Assembly (NCBI RefSeq): GCF_000733295.1
Contig: NZ_JPMI01000027.1
Span: forward strand, 1-64,000
Direction of reading: 5' to 3'
Length of the DNA: 64,000 bases
Source of the DNA: Archangium violaceum Cb vi76
GTDB taxonomy: Bacteria; Myxococcota; Myxococcia; Myxococcales; Myxococcaceae
Positions 51,743-60,358 of the stretch are shown here, in pieces (position 1 is the stretch's first letter; every line of letters starts with the position of its first letter). A model generated the notes under the pieces. The model was not told where the DNA came from, made no database searches, and was given only the letters and a program-made list of their open reading frames with translations. The position numbers and the translations under genes are program-made.

Positions 51743-52081
51743 TTGAGTTTCTGGGATCGAATCAAGCCCACCGAGCGCCCCGTGTCCGCCACGGAGGTGA
51801 CGCTGTCTCCGGACAACACCCGGTTGAGCCTCGTCTGGGAGGACGGCGTGAAGACGGGTGCCACCGCCCAGGTGCTGCGCCAGCAATGCCCGTGCGCCGG
51901 GTGCGTGGACGAGTGGACCAACAAGCGCACGCTGGACCCGGCCCGGGTGCCCACGGACGTGCGCATCACCCAGCTGCAACCGGTGGGCAACTACGCCCTC
52001 ACCTTCGTCTTCAGCGACGGCCACGGCACCGGCATCTACCCCTGGAAGCTGCTGCGCGAGATCACCCAGCCCCAGGGCTGA
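51743..52081 (+). CDS. DUF971-domain protein
   Basis: The 112-residue protein starts at TTG 51,743 behind GGGGAAC. DUF971 (gamma-butyrobetaine-hydroxylase N-terminal-like) motifs are VTLSPDNTRLSLVWEDG, LRQQCPCAGCVDEWT and ITQLQPVGNYALTFVFSDGHGTGIYPWKLLREI. The Cys-x-Cys-xx-Cys set can bind zinc or an Fe-S intermediate; relatives are linked to Fe-S carrier Mrp. It precedes the kinase gene by 17 bp. Confidence 0.85.
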   Translation: MSFWDRIKPTERPVSATEVTLSPDNTRLSLVWEDGVKTGATAQVLRQQCPCAGCVDEWTNKRTLDPARVPTDVRITQLQPVGNYALTFVFSDGHGTGIYPWKLLREITQPQG

Positions 52082-52098
52082 GCGCGCGGAGGAAACAC

Positions 52099-53829
52099 AT
52101 GAACGAGTCCCGCTACCGGCTGCTGCGTCCACTGGCCATGGGGGGCATGGCGGAGCTGTTCCTCGGCGTGGCGCGCGGCGCGCAGGGCTTCGAGAAGTCC
52201 GTGGCCATCAAGCGCGTGCTGCCGCACCTGGCCAGCGAGCCCACCATCGCGCAGATGTTCCTCGCCGAGGCCCGGCTCGCCACCCACCTCCAGCACCAGA
52301 ACATCGCCAGCGTCTACGACGTGGGCACCAGCCCCGAGGGGCTCTTCATGGTGATGGAGCTGGTGGACGGGTGGGATCTGGGCGTGCTGCTGCGCCATGC
52401 CCACCGCCGCGGCCAGCGCTTCCCTCCCCACCTGGTGGCCTTCATCGGCTCCCAGGCACTCGCGGGGCTCATCCACGCCTACCGCCGTCAGCACAACGGC
52501 CGCCCCGTGCTCACCGCCCACCGCGACGTCTCGCCCTCCAACATCCTCGTCTCGCGCGAGGGCGAGGTGAAGGTGACGGACTTCGGCATCGCCCGCCTCG
52601 AGGGCGTGTCCATGGGCACCCAGCCCGGCACCTTCAAGGGCAAGCTCCCCTACGCCGCCCCCGAGACGCTGCGCGGCGAGCCGGCCAACGCCTCGAGCGA
52701 TCTGTTCGGGCTCGGCATCGTCCTCTACGAGCTGCTCGCCGGACGCCACCCCTTCGGAGATGGCGCTGGGGATCCCATGGCCTTCGCGCTCGCCATCACC
52801 CAGCAGGAGCCCGCGCCCCTCACGGACGTGCCCGCGCCGTTCGCCGCGGTGCTGGCTCGCGCCATGGCCAAGACGCCCGAGGCCCGCTTCCCCCGGCCCG
52901 AGGACATGGCCGAGGCCCTCGCCCGCTACCTGGCCCAGGCCGGGGAGCCCGCCACCTCCCAGTCCCTCGCCACGTTCATCGCCAGCCTCACCCCGCCCCT
53001 CACCCTCGTCGAGCGCGCACAGGCCTCGGAGTCCCCGGAAGCCAGCGGCTCCCAGCCGGACGTCGTCGAGCCCACCGTCCGCCGGCCCTCGCTGTCCACC
53101 CGGGCCGCGAATCCCCCCTCCTTCGAGCTGCAGCAGGAGAACGCGGAGGTCCCCGGCGGGCCCGCGCTCAGCATGAGCGGCCGGCTCGTCCTGCCCACCG
53201 CCGAAGCTCCCGCCGCACCCGTCTCCGCTCGCGCGTCCAACGGCGCGCCCCAGGGCCAGGAGTTCCGCTGCGCCCGCTGCAACGCGCCCCTCGCCTCGGC
53301 CCATGCCCCGTGCGACCGCTGCGCCCGCGCGCTCGCCCCGGGACTCTCCTCCCTCGCCGAGGAGATCTCCTCGGTCCCCACCACCCAGCCCACCTCACGG
53401 CGCTCGGTGCTGGACATGAGGGAAGACGAGCTGGAGCTGGAGGAGCGCGCCCCGAAACAGGAGACGGCGTACGAGGAGCCCAAGGCCCGCATGCAGTGGG
53501 GACGCCCCCTGGCCATCCTGGCCACGCTCCTGCTGCTGGGCGGCGCCGCCGTGGTGGGCTACCCCTACCTCCGGCCCCTGCTCACCCGGTTCTTCTTCTC
53601 GGTGGCTCCCAAGCAGACCCTGCCGCTGCTCGTCTTCCAGAGCTTCCCCGAGGGCGCCACCGTCGCCGTGAACGGCGAGGTCATCGGCACCACGCCCCTC
53701 GTCGTCGACAACACCTACGCCACCGGCCAGAAGGTCCCCTTCCAGGTAACCCTCAAGGGCTACAAGCCCCGCAAGGGCACCTTCAAGGGCGGCGAGCCCG
53801 TGACGGTCGACCTCAAGCTCGAGCGCTGA
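52099..53829 (+). CDS. Serine/threonine protein kinase with zinc ribbon, membrane anchor and PEGA domain
   Basis: The 576-residue protein has an active-looking kinase domain: glycine loop LAMGGMAELFLG, Lys in SVAIKRVLPHL, catalytic loop TAHRDVSPSNIL with HRD, DFGIARLEG and APETLRG. A Ser/Pro linker follows, a zinc ribbon (FRCARCNAPLASAHAPCDRCARAL), a transmembrane helix (PLAILATLLLLGGAAVVGYPYL) and a periplasmic PEGA domain (FQSFPEGATVAVNGEVIGTTPLVV). Architecture fits a sensor kinase of the Pkn2 type. The start at 52,099 follows GGAGG. Confidence 0.92.
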   Translation: MNESRYRLLRPLAMGGMAELFLGVARGAQGFEKSVAIKRVLPHLASEPTIAQMFLAEARLATHLQHQNIASVYDVGTSPEGLFMVMELVDGWDLGVLLRHAHRRGQRFPPHLVAFIGSQALAGLIHAYRRQHNGRPVLTAHRDVSPSNILVSREGEVKVTDFGIARLEGVSMGTQPGTFKGKLPYAAPETLRGEPANASSDLFGLGIVLYELLAGRHPFGDGAGDPMAFALAITQQEPAPLTDVPAPFAAVLARAMAKTPEARFPRPEDMAEALARYLAQAGEPATSQSLATFIASLTPPLTLVERAQASESPEASGSQPDVVEPTVRRPSLSTRAANPPSFELQQENAEVPGGPALSMSGRLVLPTAEAPAAPVSARASNGAPQGQEFRCARCNAPLASAHAPCDRCARALAPGLSSLAEEISSVPTTQPTSRRSVLDMREDELELEERAPKQETAYEEPKARMQWGRPLAILATLLLLGGAAVVGYPYLRPLLTRFFFSVAPKQTLPLLVFQSFPEGATVAVNGEVIGTTPLVVDNTYATGQKVPFQVTLKGYKPRKGTFKGGEPVTVDLKLER

Positions 53830-53849
53830 AGCGCGGGAAGGCCCGCGCT
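53830..53849. terminator. Bidirectional hairpin between convergent kinase and sspB genes
   Basis: AGCGCGGG and CCCGCGCT form an 8-bp stem with an AAGG loop directly after the kinase stop and touching the sspB stop. It can serve both strands. Confidence 0.6.
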
Positions 53850-54442
53850 CACTTCACCAGACGCAGGTGACCCCGGCGCGGTCCGGGCGGCGGCTCGTCC
53901 CGGGGCCCCTCGGCCTCGATGGGGCTCGGAACCGGGGCCGGGGCCGACACGGGGACCGGAGCCGGCGTGGCCGCCGGAGCCGGAACCGCCGCCACGGGCT
54001 CGGGCGACTCGTCCTCGGGCCGCCCCACCTCGCGCAGCACCGCCCGGGGACGCAGCTCCGCCGCCGGGGCCGGCTGCTCCGTCACGCTCTCCGGCACCTT
54101 CGTCGTCACCATCGTCTGCTGGAGGAGCTCGGCCGGCATGTCGTCCGGGTACATCCAGAACTCCTTCGTCAGGTGACTGGTGATCGCGAACAGCGCCGAC
54201 CACGGCACCGCCACCTTGAAGCGGCTCCCCGAGAAGCTCAGCGTGCAGCGCACGCCCCACTCGCCCACCGTCAGGTCCGGTGGATCGAACCGGTAGGACA
54301 GGTTGAGGCGCAGGTGGGACTCATTGCGCAGCGATGTAGGCACGAGCACCCCCGGACGGCGCGCGTCCAGGTGGATCATCACCATGCCCTTCTCGAGTGC
54401 GGCCAACAGCCGCGCCTTCTTCTCAGGACCTTTCTTGTCCAT
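53849..54442 (-). CDS. sspB: SspB-family ClpXP adaptor
   Basis: The 197-residue protein has a SspB-like fold (GMVMIHLDARRPGVLVPTSLRNESHLRLNLSYRFDPPDLTV, VRCTLSFSGSRFKVAVPWSALFAITS). A long disordered Pro/Ala/Glu linker ends in RGHLRLVK, which resembles the ClpX-binding XB tail (L-R-V-V-K) of known SspB. It should deliver ssrA-tagged proteins to ClpXP. It stands directly next to smpB, whose product makes the tag, a telling pairing. The start at 54,442 is conventional. Confidence 0.87.
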   Translation of the reverse strand: MDKKGPEKKARLLAALEKGMVMIHLDARRPGVLVPTSLRNESHLRLNLSYRFDPPDLTVGEWGVRCTLSFSGSRFKVAVPWSALFAITSHLTKEFWMYPDDMPAELLQQTMVTTKVPESVTEQPAPAAELRPRAVLREVGRPEDESPEPVAAVPAPAATPAPVPVSAPAPVPSPIEAEGPRDEPPPGPRRGHLRLVK

Positions 54443-54472
54443 CGACGTGCGCTAGCGGACGAGGGGGGCGTT

Positions 54473-54955
54473 TCAGCGACGGCGCATCGCCCGGTCCATC
54501 TCCCGCTTGGTCTCCCGTTCCTTGATGTCCTGCCGTCGATCCTCGTGCGTCTTGCCCCGGCACAGCCCCAGCTCCACCTTCGCCCGGCCGTCCTTGAAAT
54601 ACAGCAGGAGCGGGATGATGGAATAGCCTCGCTCCCGCACCTTCGTAATCCACCGGTCGATTTCCTCGCGGTGCATCAACAGCTTGCGGCCGCGAAGGGG
54701 CTCGTGGCTGAAAAAACTGGAGGGGTTGTAAACGCCGATGTGAGCGTTGAGCAGGAAGAGCTCGCTGCCCTTGGGCAGGGCGTAGGCGTCCGAGAGGTTG
54801 GCCGTCCCCGCCCTCAGCGCCTTCACCTCGCTGCCCGAGAGCGACAGGCCGGCCTCGACCTTCTCGTCCACGGTGTAGGCGGCGCGCGCCTTGCGATTCT
54901 CGGCGATGATCCTGATGCCGGACTCGCCCGTCCCGCCCTTGCCCTTAGCCGCCAT
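54473..54955 (-). CDS. smpB: SsrA-binding protein SmpB
   Basis: The 160-residue protein is a canonical SmpB: IRIIAENRKARAAYTVDEKVEAGLSLSGSEVKALRAG, YALPKGSELFLLNAHIGVY, LLLYFKDGRAKVELGLCRGKTHEDRR and the basic tail REMDRAMRRR. It binds tmRNA and rescues stalled ribosomes. The tmRNA gene itself is not in the window, although five tmRNA/tRNA-like 3'-end repeats are. It lies between panC and sspB. Confidence 0.96.
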   Translation of the reverse strand: MAAKGKGGTGESGIRIIAENRKARAAYTVDEKVEAGLSLSGSEVKALRAGTANLSDAYALPKGSELFLLNAHIGVYNPSSFFSHEPLRGRKLLMHREEIDRWITKVRERGYSIIPLLLYFKDGRAKVELGLCRGKTHEDRRQDIKERETKREMDRAMRRR

Positions 54956-54968
54956 ACGCTCGCGTCCT

Positions 54969-55823
54969 CTAGCCTCCGATGGGCTGGTTGTCGATCAGCC
55001 GTGTGGAACCAACGAAGGCCGCCACCAACAGCCGCGCCGTCTGGCCCGGACTCACGGCCGGCAGCGGGGTCAGCGAGGTAGCGTCCACCAACTCGACATA
55101 ATCCTCTCGAAGGCCCGCCGCCTCCAATTCGCGACGCACCGCGGCGACCAAGGCCGGGGTGTCGCGCGTCCCGCCCCGGCACAACGCCTGGGCCGCCGCC
55201 AGCCCCCGCGACAGGGAGAGCGCCCGCTGACGCTCCTCGGGGGACAGGTAGGCATTGCGGGAGCTCATCGCCAGCCCGTCCGGCTCGCGCACGGTGGGCA
55301 TGCCGATGATTTCAACTCCAAGGTTCAGGTCGCGCTCGAGGGCGCGGATGACCTGGAGCTGCTGGTAGTCCTTCTCGCCGAAGAGGGCGAGCTGGGGCTT
55401 GAAGAGGCACAGCAGCTTCGTCACCACCGTGGCCACGCCCCGGAAGTGACCGGGCCTGCGCGCACCACACAGGCCCTGGCTCACCTGCTCCACATCCACA
55501 TACGTCTGGTAACCCGGCGGGTACACCTCCGCCGGAACGGGGGCGAAGACGGCCTCCACTCCGGCGCTGGCGCACCTGGCCAGGTCCCCCTCCAGGTCCC
55601 GCGGGTAGCGCGACAGGTCTTCCTTGGGACCGAACTGGGTGGGGTTGACGAAGATGGAGGCCGCGACGACGTCGGCGCGCTGGCGTCCCTCGCGCATCAA
55701 CGAGACGTGCCCCTCATGCAGGAAGCCCATGGTGGGCACCAACGCCAGGCGGCGGCCCGAGCGGCGAAGGGAATCCGCCCACGCGGCGGTCTCGGCAACG
55801 GTGCGAAGGACGAGCGGAGCCAT
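54969..55823 (-). CDS. panC: Pantothenate synthetase
   Basis: The 284-residue enzyme joins pantoate and beta-alanine with ATP. LVPTMGFLHEGHVSLMREG is the HIGH-like motif, FVNPTQFGPKEDLSRYPRDLEGD the pantoate site, and LFGEKDYQQLQVIRALERDL and MSSRNAYLSPEERQRA the KMSKS-like end. It lies 3 bp behind panB on the same strand, so both form a pantothenate operon. Confidence 0.96.
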   Translation of the reverse strand: MAPLVLRTVAETAAWADSLRRSGRRLALVPTMGFLHEGHVSLMREGRQRADVVAASIFVNPTQFGPKEDLSRYPRDLEGDLARCASAGVEAVFAPVPAEVYPPGYQTYVDVEQVSQGLCGARRPGHFRGVATVVTKLLCLFKPQLALFGEKDYQQLQVIRALERDLNLGVEIIGMPTVREPDGLAMSSRNAYLSPEERQRALSLSRGLAAAQALCRGGTRDTPALVAAVRRELEAAGLREDYVELVDATSLTPLPAVSPGQTARLLVAAFVGSTRLIDNQPIGG

Positions 55824-55826
55824 GGG

Positions 55827-56723
55827 CTAGACCGGTGCTCCGTAGACGGGGCCCATCTTCTCCGGCTCGGCGGACGCGTCCGTGGGCTCCGGCGTGGAGG
55901 CCACGAGGCGGATGGGCTTGGACTTGAAGGAGTGCTCCTCGTCCGGGAAGGTGCCCGCGCGGACCTCGGAGAAGTACGCGCCCGCGGCCTCCGACATGGA
56001 GCCATGCAGGTTGGCGAAGCGCTTCACGAACTTGGGCTTGAAGTCCGGGTTCATCCCCAACAGGTCGTAGCAGACCAGCACCTGGCCGTCGCAGTATTTA
56101 CCCGCGCCAATGCCGATGGTGGGAATGGAGAGCCGCTGCGTCACCTGACGCGCCAGCTCCAGCGGCACGCCCTCGAGCACCAGCGAGAAGCAGCCCGCGC
56201 GCTCCAGCGCGATGGCGTCCTCGAGAATCTTGCGCGCGGCGTCCTCGTCGCGGCCCTGCACCACGTAGCCGCCCATCTTGTGCACCGACTGCGGCGTGAG
56301 GCCCAGGTGGCCCATGACGGGGATGCTCGCACGGGTGATGGCGGAGATGACGTCGGCGAACTCGGCACCGCCCTCGAGCTTCACCGCGCCCACCCTGCCC
56401 TCCGCCACCATGCGGCCGGCATTGCGCACCGCCTCCTCCACCGACGCCTGATAGCTCATGAAGGGAAGATCGCCCACCACGAGCGCCCGCTTCGTCCCCC
56501 GAACGACGGCGGCCGAGTGGTACACCATCTGGTCCATCGTGACGGGGAGCGTGGAGTCGTGGCCCTGCACGACCATGCCCAGGGAATCTCCCACGAGCAG
56601 CACGTCCGCTCCGGCTTCATCGAAGACGCGGGCGAAGGTGGCATCGTAGGCCGTGACCATACAGATCTTCTGGCCGCTCTGCTTCTGGCGCTTCAGCGTG
56701 TGGATGGTGACCTTGTCCTTCAC
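55827..56723 (-). CDS. panB: 3-methyl-2-oxobutanoate hydroxymethyltransferase
   Basis: The 298-residue enzyme makes ketopantoate. [41 protein letters not shown] holds the metal Asp and substrate residues. [28 protein letters not shown] and [22 protein letters not shown] complete the barrel. The C-terminal 40 residues are a short extension. Start at 56,723 ([14 protein letters not shown]). Confidence 0.96.
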   Translation of the reverse strand: MKDKVTIHTLKRQKQSGQKICMVTAYDATFARVFDEAGADVLLVGDSLGMVVQGHDSTLPVTMDQMVYHSAAVVRGTKRALVVGDLPFMSYQASVEEAVRNAGRMVAEGRVGAVKLEGGAEFADVISAITRASIPVMGHLGLTPQSVHKMGGYVVQGRDEDAARKILEDAIALERAGCFSLVLEGVPLELARQVTQRLSIPTIGIGAGKYCDGQVLVCYDLLGMNPDFKPKFVKRFANLHGSMSEAAGAYFSEVRAGTFPDEEHSFKSKPIRLVASTPEPTDASAEPEKMGPVYGAPV

Positions 56724-56889
56724 GGTTCACCTCCTCTTGGGGATAGGGGTTCAACGTCCTGCCGTGCATGCATGGACGCCTCTCACCGTCCCCGAGGGGA
56801 TCGCCGGAAGCGGCCACCGGTGACACTCTAACGCCCTCGAGAGCGCCGCGGGGGCTTCTCTTGAGGGCGGGCAGGCAGCCGAGCCCCTC

Positions 56890-57534
56890 TCAGAGGCGCT
56901 TGCCGCCGTGGGGGTGGTAGTGGTGGGTACCCTGACGCGCCTGGTCGATGGCGCCCATCAGCCCCTTCAAGTCCTCCTCGTTGTGGACGAAGTCGATGTC
57001 CGAGGTGTCCACCACCAGCAGCGGCGTCTCCGTGTAGCGGGAGAAGAAGTCGTTGTAGGCGTGGACCAGCTCCTCCAGGTAGCCGGCGTCGAACTGGCGC
57101 TCGAACTCGCGGCCCCGCTTCTTGATGCGGTGGAGCAGCACGTCCAGGCGGGCCTGCAGGAAGATGACCAGGTCCGGCCGCGTCACCCGGGGGGTGAGGG
57201 CCTCGAAGACCCGCTCGTAGAGCGACAGCTCGTGCGAGCCCAGCGTCAGGCACGCGAAGATGCGGTCCTTGGCGAACAGGTAGTCGCTCACCGTCACCGA
57301 GTTGAACAGGTCCGGCTGGAAGAGCTCCTGCTGCTGCTGGAAGCGCGAGAGCAGGAAGAAGATCTGCGTCTGGAAGGCGTACTTCTGCCGGTCCTCGTAG
57401 AAGTGGGCGAGGAAGGGATTCTCCTCGTATTTCTCGAAGACTCGCCGGGCGCCGAAACGCTCGGCGACGAAGTTGGAGAGACTCGTCTTACCGACGCCGA
57501 TGGGCCCCTCGACCACGATGTAGCGGTTGTCCAT
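56890..57534 (-). CDS. Deoxynucleoside kinase
   Basis: About 214 residues from ATG 57,534. Motifs are the P-loop YIVVEGPIGVGKTSLSNFVAE, the E-K-Y-E-E-N-P-F-L substrate strand, SVTVSDYLFAKDRIFA (lid/DRS-like), PDLVIFLQARLDVLLHRIKKRGREFE and YLEELVHAYNDFF. It belongs to the dGK/dCK/dAK family salvaging deoxynucleosides with ATP. Which base is preferred cannot be told. Confidence 0.9.
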   Translation of the reverse strand: MDNRYIVVEGPIGVGKTSLSNFVAERFGARRVFEKYEENPFLAHFYEDRQKYAFQTQIFFLLSRFQQQQELFQPDLFNSVTVSDYLFAKDRIFACLTLGSHELSLYERVFEALTPRVTRPDLVIFLQARLDVLLHRIKKRGREFERQFDAGYLEELVHAYNDFFSRYTETPLLVVDTSDIDFVHNEEDLKGLMGAIDQARQGTHHYHPHGGKRL

Positions 57535-57671
57535 CCGCTTCGAGACCTCCGACTGCACGAGACGCGCCCCGGCGTGGGTGATCCGGCCGGAACGGGGCGC
57601 GGAATAGAGCACGGGAGTGACGACCGGGCAATGATCGCGCTCCCCACCCCCTCGCCACGCTTGACGGCCCG

Positions 57672-58013
57672 ATGAGCGTCCACTACCAGGGACGCACGCG
57701 CGGTGCGGAAAACGCGAACGCGCGGGGACCGAGGGAGATGAATCGACGGCAGCGGGCGAAGACGGTCATCGAGCTGGAGCCACGCCGGGCCACGTCCACC
57801 GAGACGTCTCCTCCCCGGGCCGTGGAACCGGATCCACTCTACGGCGTGGCCCTCCTCAAGACGGCCCTGGAGCTCAAGCGCCGGAAGGACGGGACCCCGG
57901 AGGAAATCCTCCGCGGCGTGCTGGCCCGCATGCGGCTGTCCGAGGACGAGTTCCGCGCATGGCTGTCGCAACAGGGCGGACTGGCCAGGCTGCTCGGCGG
58001 CGGCGGGACCTGA
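57672..58013 (+). CDS. Conserved hypothetical protein
   Basis: The 113-residue soluble protein has a disordered N-terminal half rich in Arg/Glu/Pro and a helical C-terminal half (PDPLYGVALLKTALELKRRKDGTPEEILRGVLARMRLSEDEFRAWL). No known domain. An alternative start is the ATG at 57,738. It diverges from the kinase gene and converges on the next gene with 4 bp between stops. Confidence 0.55.
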   Translation: MSVHYQGRTRGAENANARGPREMNRRQRAKTVIELEPRRATSTETSPPRAVEPDPLYGVALLKTALELKRRKDGTPEEILRGVLARMRLSEDEFRAWLSQQGGLARLLGGGGT

Positions 58014-58017
58014 GCCC

Positions 58018-58416
58018 CTAACGCGAGGCCACCCATCGCTGGAGCGCCGCGTCCACCGCGCTCCCGAGCGACTTGCAGAAGGCGTACTCGGTGCGCAGCC
58101 GCTCCACGGGCGTGGCCGCCTCGAAGCGCCGCGTGCCGAAGAAGAGCGCGTACACCACCTTGTCGGCCACCTTCGAGCGGATGCCGAGGAACTCCCCCTG
58201 CACGTCCATCTGCGGCAGCAGCATGCGATCCAACGAGCGGTAGACGCGGGCCATGTCCTGCGTCGCCCCCACGAAGGTCTTCTCGTCGAGGAGAGGAATC
58301 GAGCTGGGATCGCCCCAACGCAGCAACACCACTCCGTCCGGGCGGGCGAACACCGCGTACACCACGCCGAAGCGGTTGAGCACCGGCTCCAGCTCCTCCA
58401 TGGGCAGGGGTGTCAT
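58018..58416 (-). CDS. Hypothetical protein, possibly roadblock-like
   Basis: About 132 residues from ATG 58,416. The alternating pattern VVYAVFARPDGVVLLRWGD, LLPQMDVQGEFLGIRSKVADKVVYALFFGTRRFEAATP fits a small alpha/beta fold such as roadblock/LC7 or profilin-like domains, but no signature is decisive. Myxobacteria often use such proteins with GTPases in motility. Function is unknown. Confidence 0.55.
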   Translation of the reverse strand: MTPLPMEELEPVLNRFGVVYAVFARPDGVVLLRWGDPSSIPLLDEKTFVGATQDMARVYRSLDRMLLPQMDVQGEFLGIRSKVADKVVYALFFGTRRFEAATPVERLRTEYAFCKSLGSAVDAALQRWVASR

Positions 58417-58475
58417 CAATCCTCTCCGAGCCGCTCTAGCGTTAACACCAGAGCGGGCCGGACGCCAAATTGCCG

Positions 58476-59306
58476 CTACCTCGTCACGGGGCCGAGCGCC
58501 CGCTCGATGGCGGCGAACTCCTCGGACGAGAGCGTCTCCGCACGACGCGTCGGGTCGATGCCCGCCGTCTCCAGCGCCTGATGGAGCTGCTCGCTCGAGC
58601 CCAGCGACTTGTCCGACTTGAGCGAGTTGATGAGCGTCTTGCGGCGCTGGGCGAACCCCGCCTTCACCAGGCGGATGAAACGCGCCCCGTCCACCACCGG
58701 CGCCAGCGGCGCGGGACGGCGGATCAGCCGCAGCACCGCCGAGTCCACCTTCGGCGGCGGATGGAAGCGGTGGGCGTCGATGTCGAAGAGGTTCTCCGAG
58801 GTGAAGTACAGGCCCAGGATGGCGGTGAGCAGGCCGTAGTCGCGCCCACCCGGCTCCGCCGCGAGCCGGTCCACCACCTCCTTCTGCAGGGTGAAGACGG
58901 CGCGCGTCACGTGCTCGCGCTGCTCCAGCACCTGGAAGAGGATGGAGCTCGTCAGGTGGTACGGGAGGTTGCCCGCGACCTTCACCTCGGGCACACCCGC
59001 CACCTTGGCGAAGTCCACCGTGGCCGCGTTCCCGTCCACCACGCGCACCCCGGGGATGGCCTCCTTCTCCAGGACGGCGATCATGTCCCGGTCCTTCTCC
59101 ACCGCGGTGACCCGCGCGCCCGTGGCGGCGAGGAAACGCGTGAGGTGCCCCAGGCCCGGGCCCAGCTCCACCACCGGCTCGCCCTCGCGCAGCTCCAGCG
59201 AGTCGGCGATGGCCTCGAGGATGTCCGGGTCCCCCAGGAAGTTCTGCCCCCAGCTGTGCTTGGCCCTCAGGCCGTGGCGCTGGAGGATGTCACGTGGCGT
59301 ATCCAC
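58476..59306 (-). CDS. rsmA: 16S rRNA (A1518/A1519) dimethyltransferase
   Basis: The 276-residue KsgA-type enzyme has HGLRAKHSWGQNFLGDPDILEAIA, VVELGPGLGHLTRFL (SAM loop), VTAVEKDRDMIAVL, AGNLPYHLTSSILF with the N-L-P-Y catalytic motif, and FAQRRKTLINSLK. It dimethylates two adenines in helix 45. GTG start at 59,306. It is 18 bp downstream of tsaD on the same strand and so likely co-transcribed. Confidence 0.95.
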   Translation of the reverse strand: MDTPRDILQRHGLRAKHSWGQNFLGDPDILEAIADSLELREGEPVVELGPGLGHLTRFLAATGARVTAVEKDRDMIAVLEKEAIPGVRVVDGNAATVDFAKVAGVPEVKVAGNLPYHLTSSILFQVLEQREHVTRAVFTLQKEVVDRLAAEPGGRDYGLLTAILGLYFTSENLFDIDAHRFHPPPKVDSAVLRLIRRPAPLAPVVDGARFIRLVKAGFAQRRKTLINSLKSDKSLGSSEQLHQALETAGIDPTRRAETLSSEEFAAIERALGPVTR

Positions 59307-59324
59307 TCTCGGCTCCCTTCACCT

Positions 59325-60323
59325 TCACATGCGCCAGGCCGGGTCCGCGGACAGATTGAAGTCCCCGCGAAGTCCCCGGCGCCAGGCCTCGTAACCGGCC
59401 ACGGCGATCATCGCGCCGTTGTCCGTGCACAGCCGCACCGGCGGCAGGTACAGATTCAAGTGGCGATCCTTCGCGCGCTCCAGGCTCAGCGAGCGCAACC
59501 GCGAGTTGGCCGCCACGCCCCCGCACACCACCAGGTTCTTCAGGCCCAGCCGGCGCGCCGCGGCGACGAACTTCTTCGACAGCGCGTCCGCCACGGCCTC
59601 CTGGAAGGAGGCGCACAGGTCCGCCAGCGCCTGGCCCTCGGGGACGCCATGCTTGCGCACGTGCTGCGCCACTGACGTCTTCAGGCCCGAGAAGGACCAG
59701 TCGAAGTTCTCCGCCCCGGGCAGCGCGCGGGGGAAACGGATGGCCTCCGGGTTCCCCTTCTGCGCGAGCTGATCGATGGGCAGCCCGCCCGGGTACGGCA
59801 AGCCGAGGATGCGGGCCGTCTTGTCGTAGGCCTCGCCCGCGGCGTCATCGCGGGTGCTGCCCACCAGCCGGTAGCGGCCGTAGTCCTGCACCTCGTAGAG
59901 GCTGGTGTGGCCACCCGAAACGACGAGCCCGAGGAACGGAGGCTCCGGCGCGTCCTCCAGCAGGCGGATGGCGAGCAGATGCCCCTCGAGGTGGTTGGCT
60001 CCAACGAAGGGCTTACCGGTGGCGAGGCTCAGCGACTTGGCCACCTGCACGCCCACCAGGAGCGCGCCGATGAGGCCGGGCCCGGAGGTGACGGCGATGA
60101 GGTCCACGTCATCGAGCGTCTTGTTGGCGCGGGTGAGGGCCTCGTGCAGCACGGGCATGACCTGCACCACGTGGTTGCGACTGGCCAGCTCCGGCACCAC
60201 CCCACCCCAGCGCCGGTGGATGTCCACCTGGGTGGAGACGACATCGGAGAGCACGCGCCGGCCGTCCTCCACGAGGGCGGCGGCGGTCTCATCACAGGAG
60301 GTTTCGATTCCGAGTACGAGCAA
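59325..60323 (-). CDS. tsaD: tRNA N6-threonylcarbamoyladenosine synthase subunit
   Basis: The 332-residue protein has the TsaD signatures: LGIETSCDETAAALVEDGR, GGVVPELASRNHVVQVMPVLHEAL (metal His pair H-xxx-H), TSGPGLIGALLVG, GANHLEGHLLA, LVVSGGHTSLYEV, DDAAGEAYDKTARILGLPYPGG and GGVAANSRLR. It makes t6A37 with TsaB and TsaE, which lie elsewhere. Confidence 0.96.
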   Translation of the reverse strand: MLVLGIETSCDETAAALVEDGRRVLSDVVSTQVDIHRRWGGVVPELASRNHVVQVMPVLHEALTRANKTLDDVDLIAVTSGPGLIGALLVGVQVAKSLSLATGKPFVGANHLEGHLLAIRLLEDAPEPPFLGLVVSGGHTSLYEVQDYGRYRLVGSTRDDAAGEAYDKTARILGLPYPGGLPIDQLAQKGNPEAIRFPRALPGAENFDWSFSGLKTSVAQHVRKHGVPEGQALADLCASFQEAVADALSKKFVAAARRLGLKNLVVCGGVAANSRLRSLSLERAKDRHLNLYLPPVRLCTDNGAMIAVAGYEAWRRGLRGDFNLSADPAWRM

Positions 60324-60358
60324 AGGGCGTCCTCTCTACCAGGAGCCCGCCGCCACGC

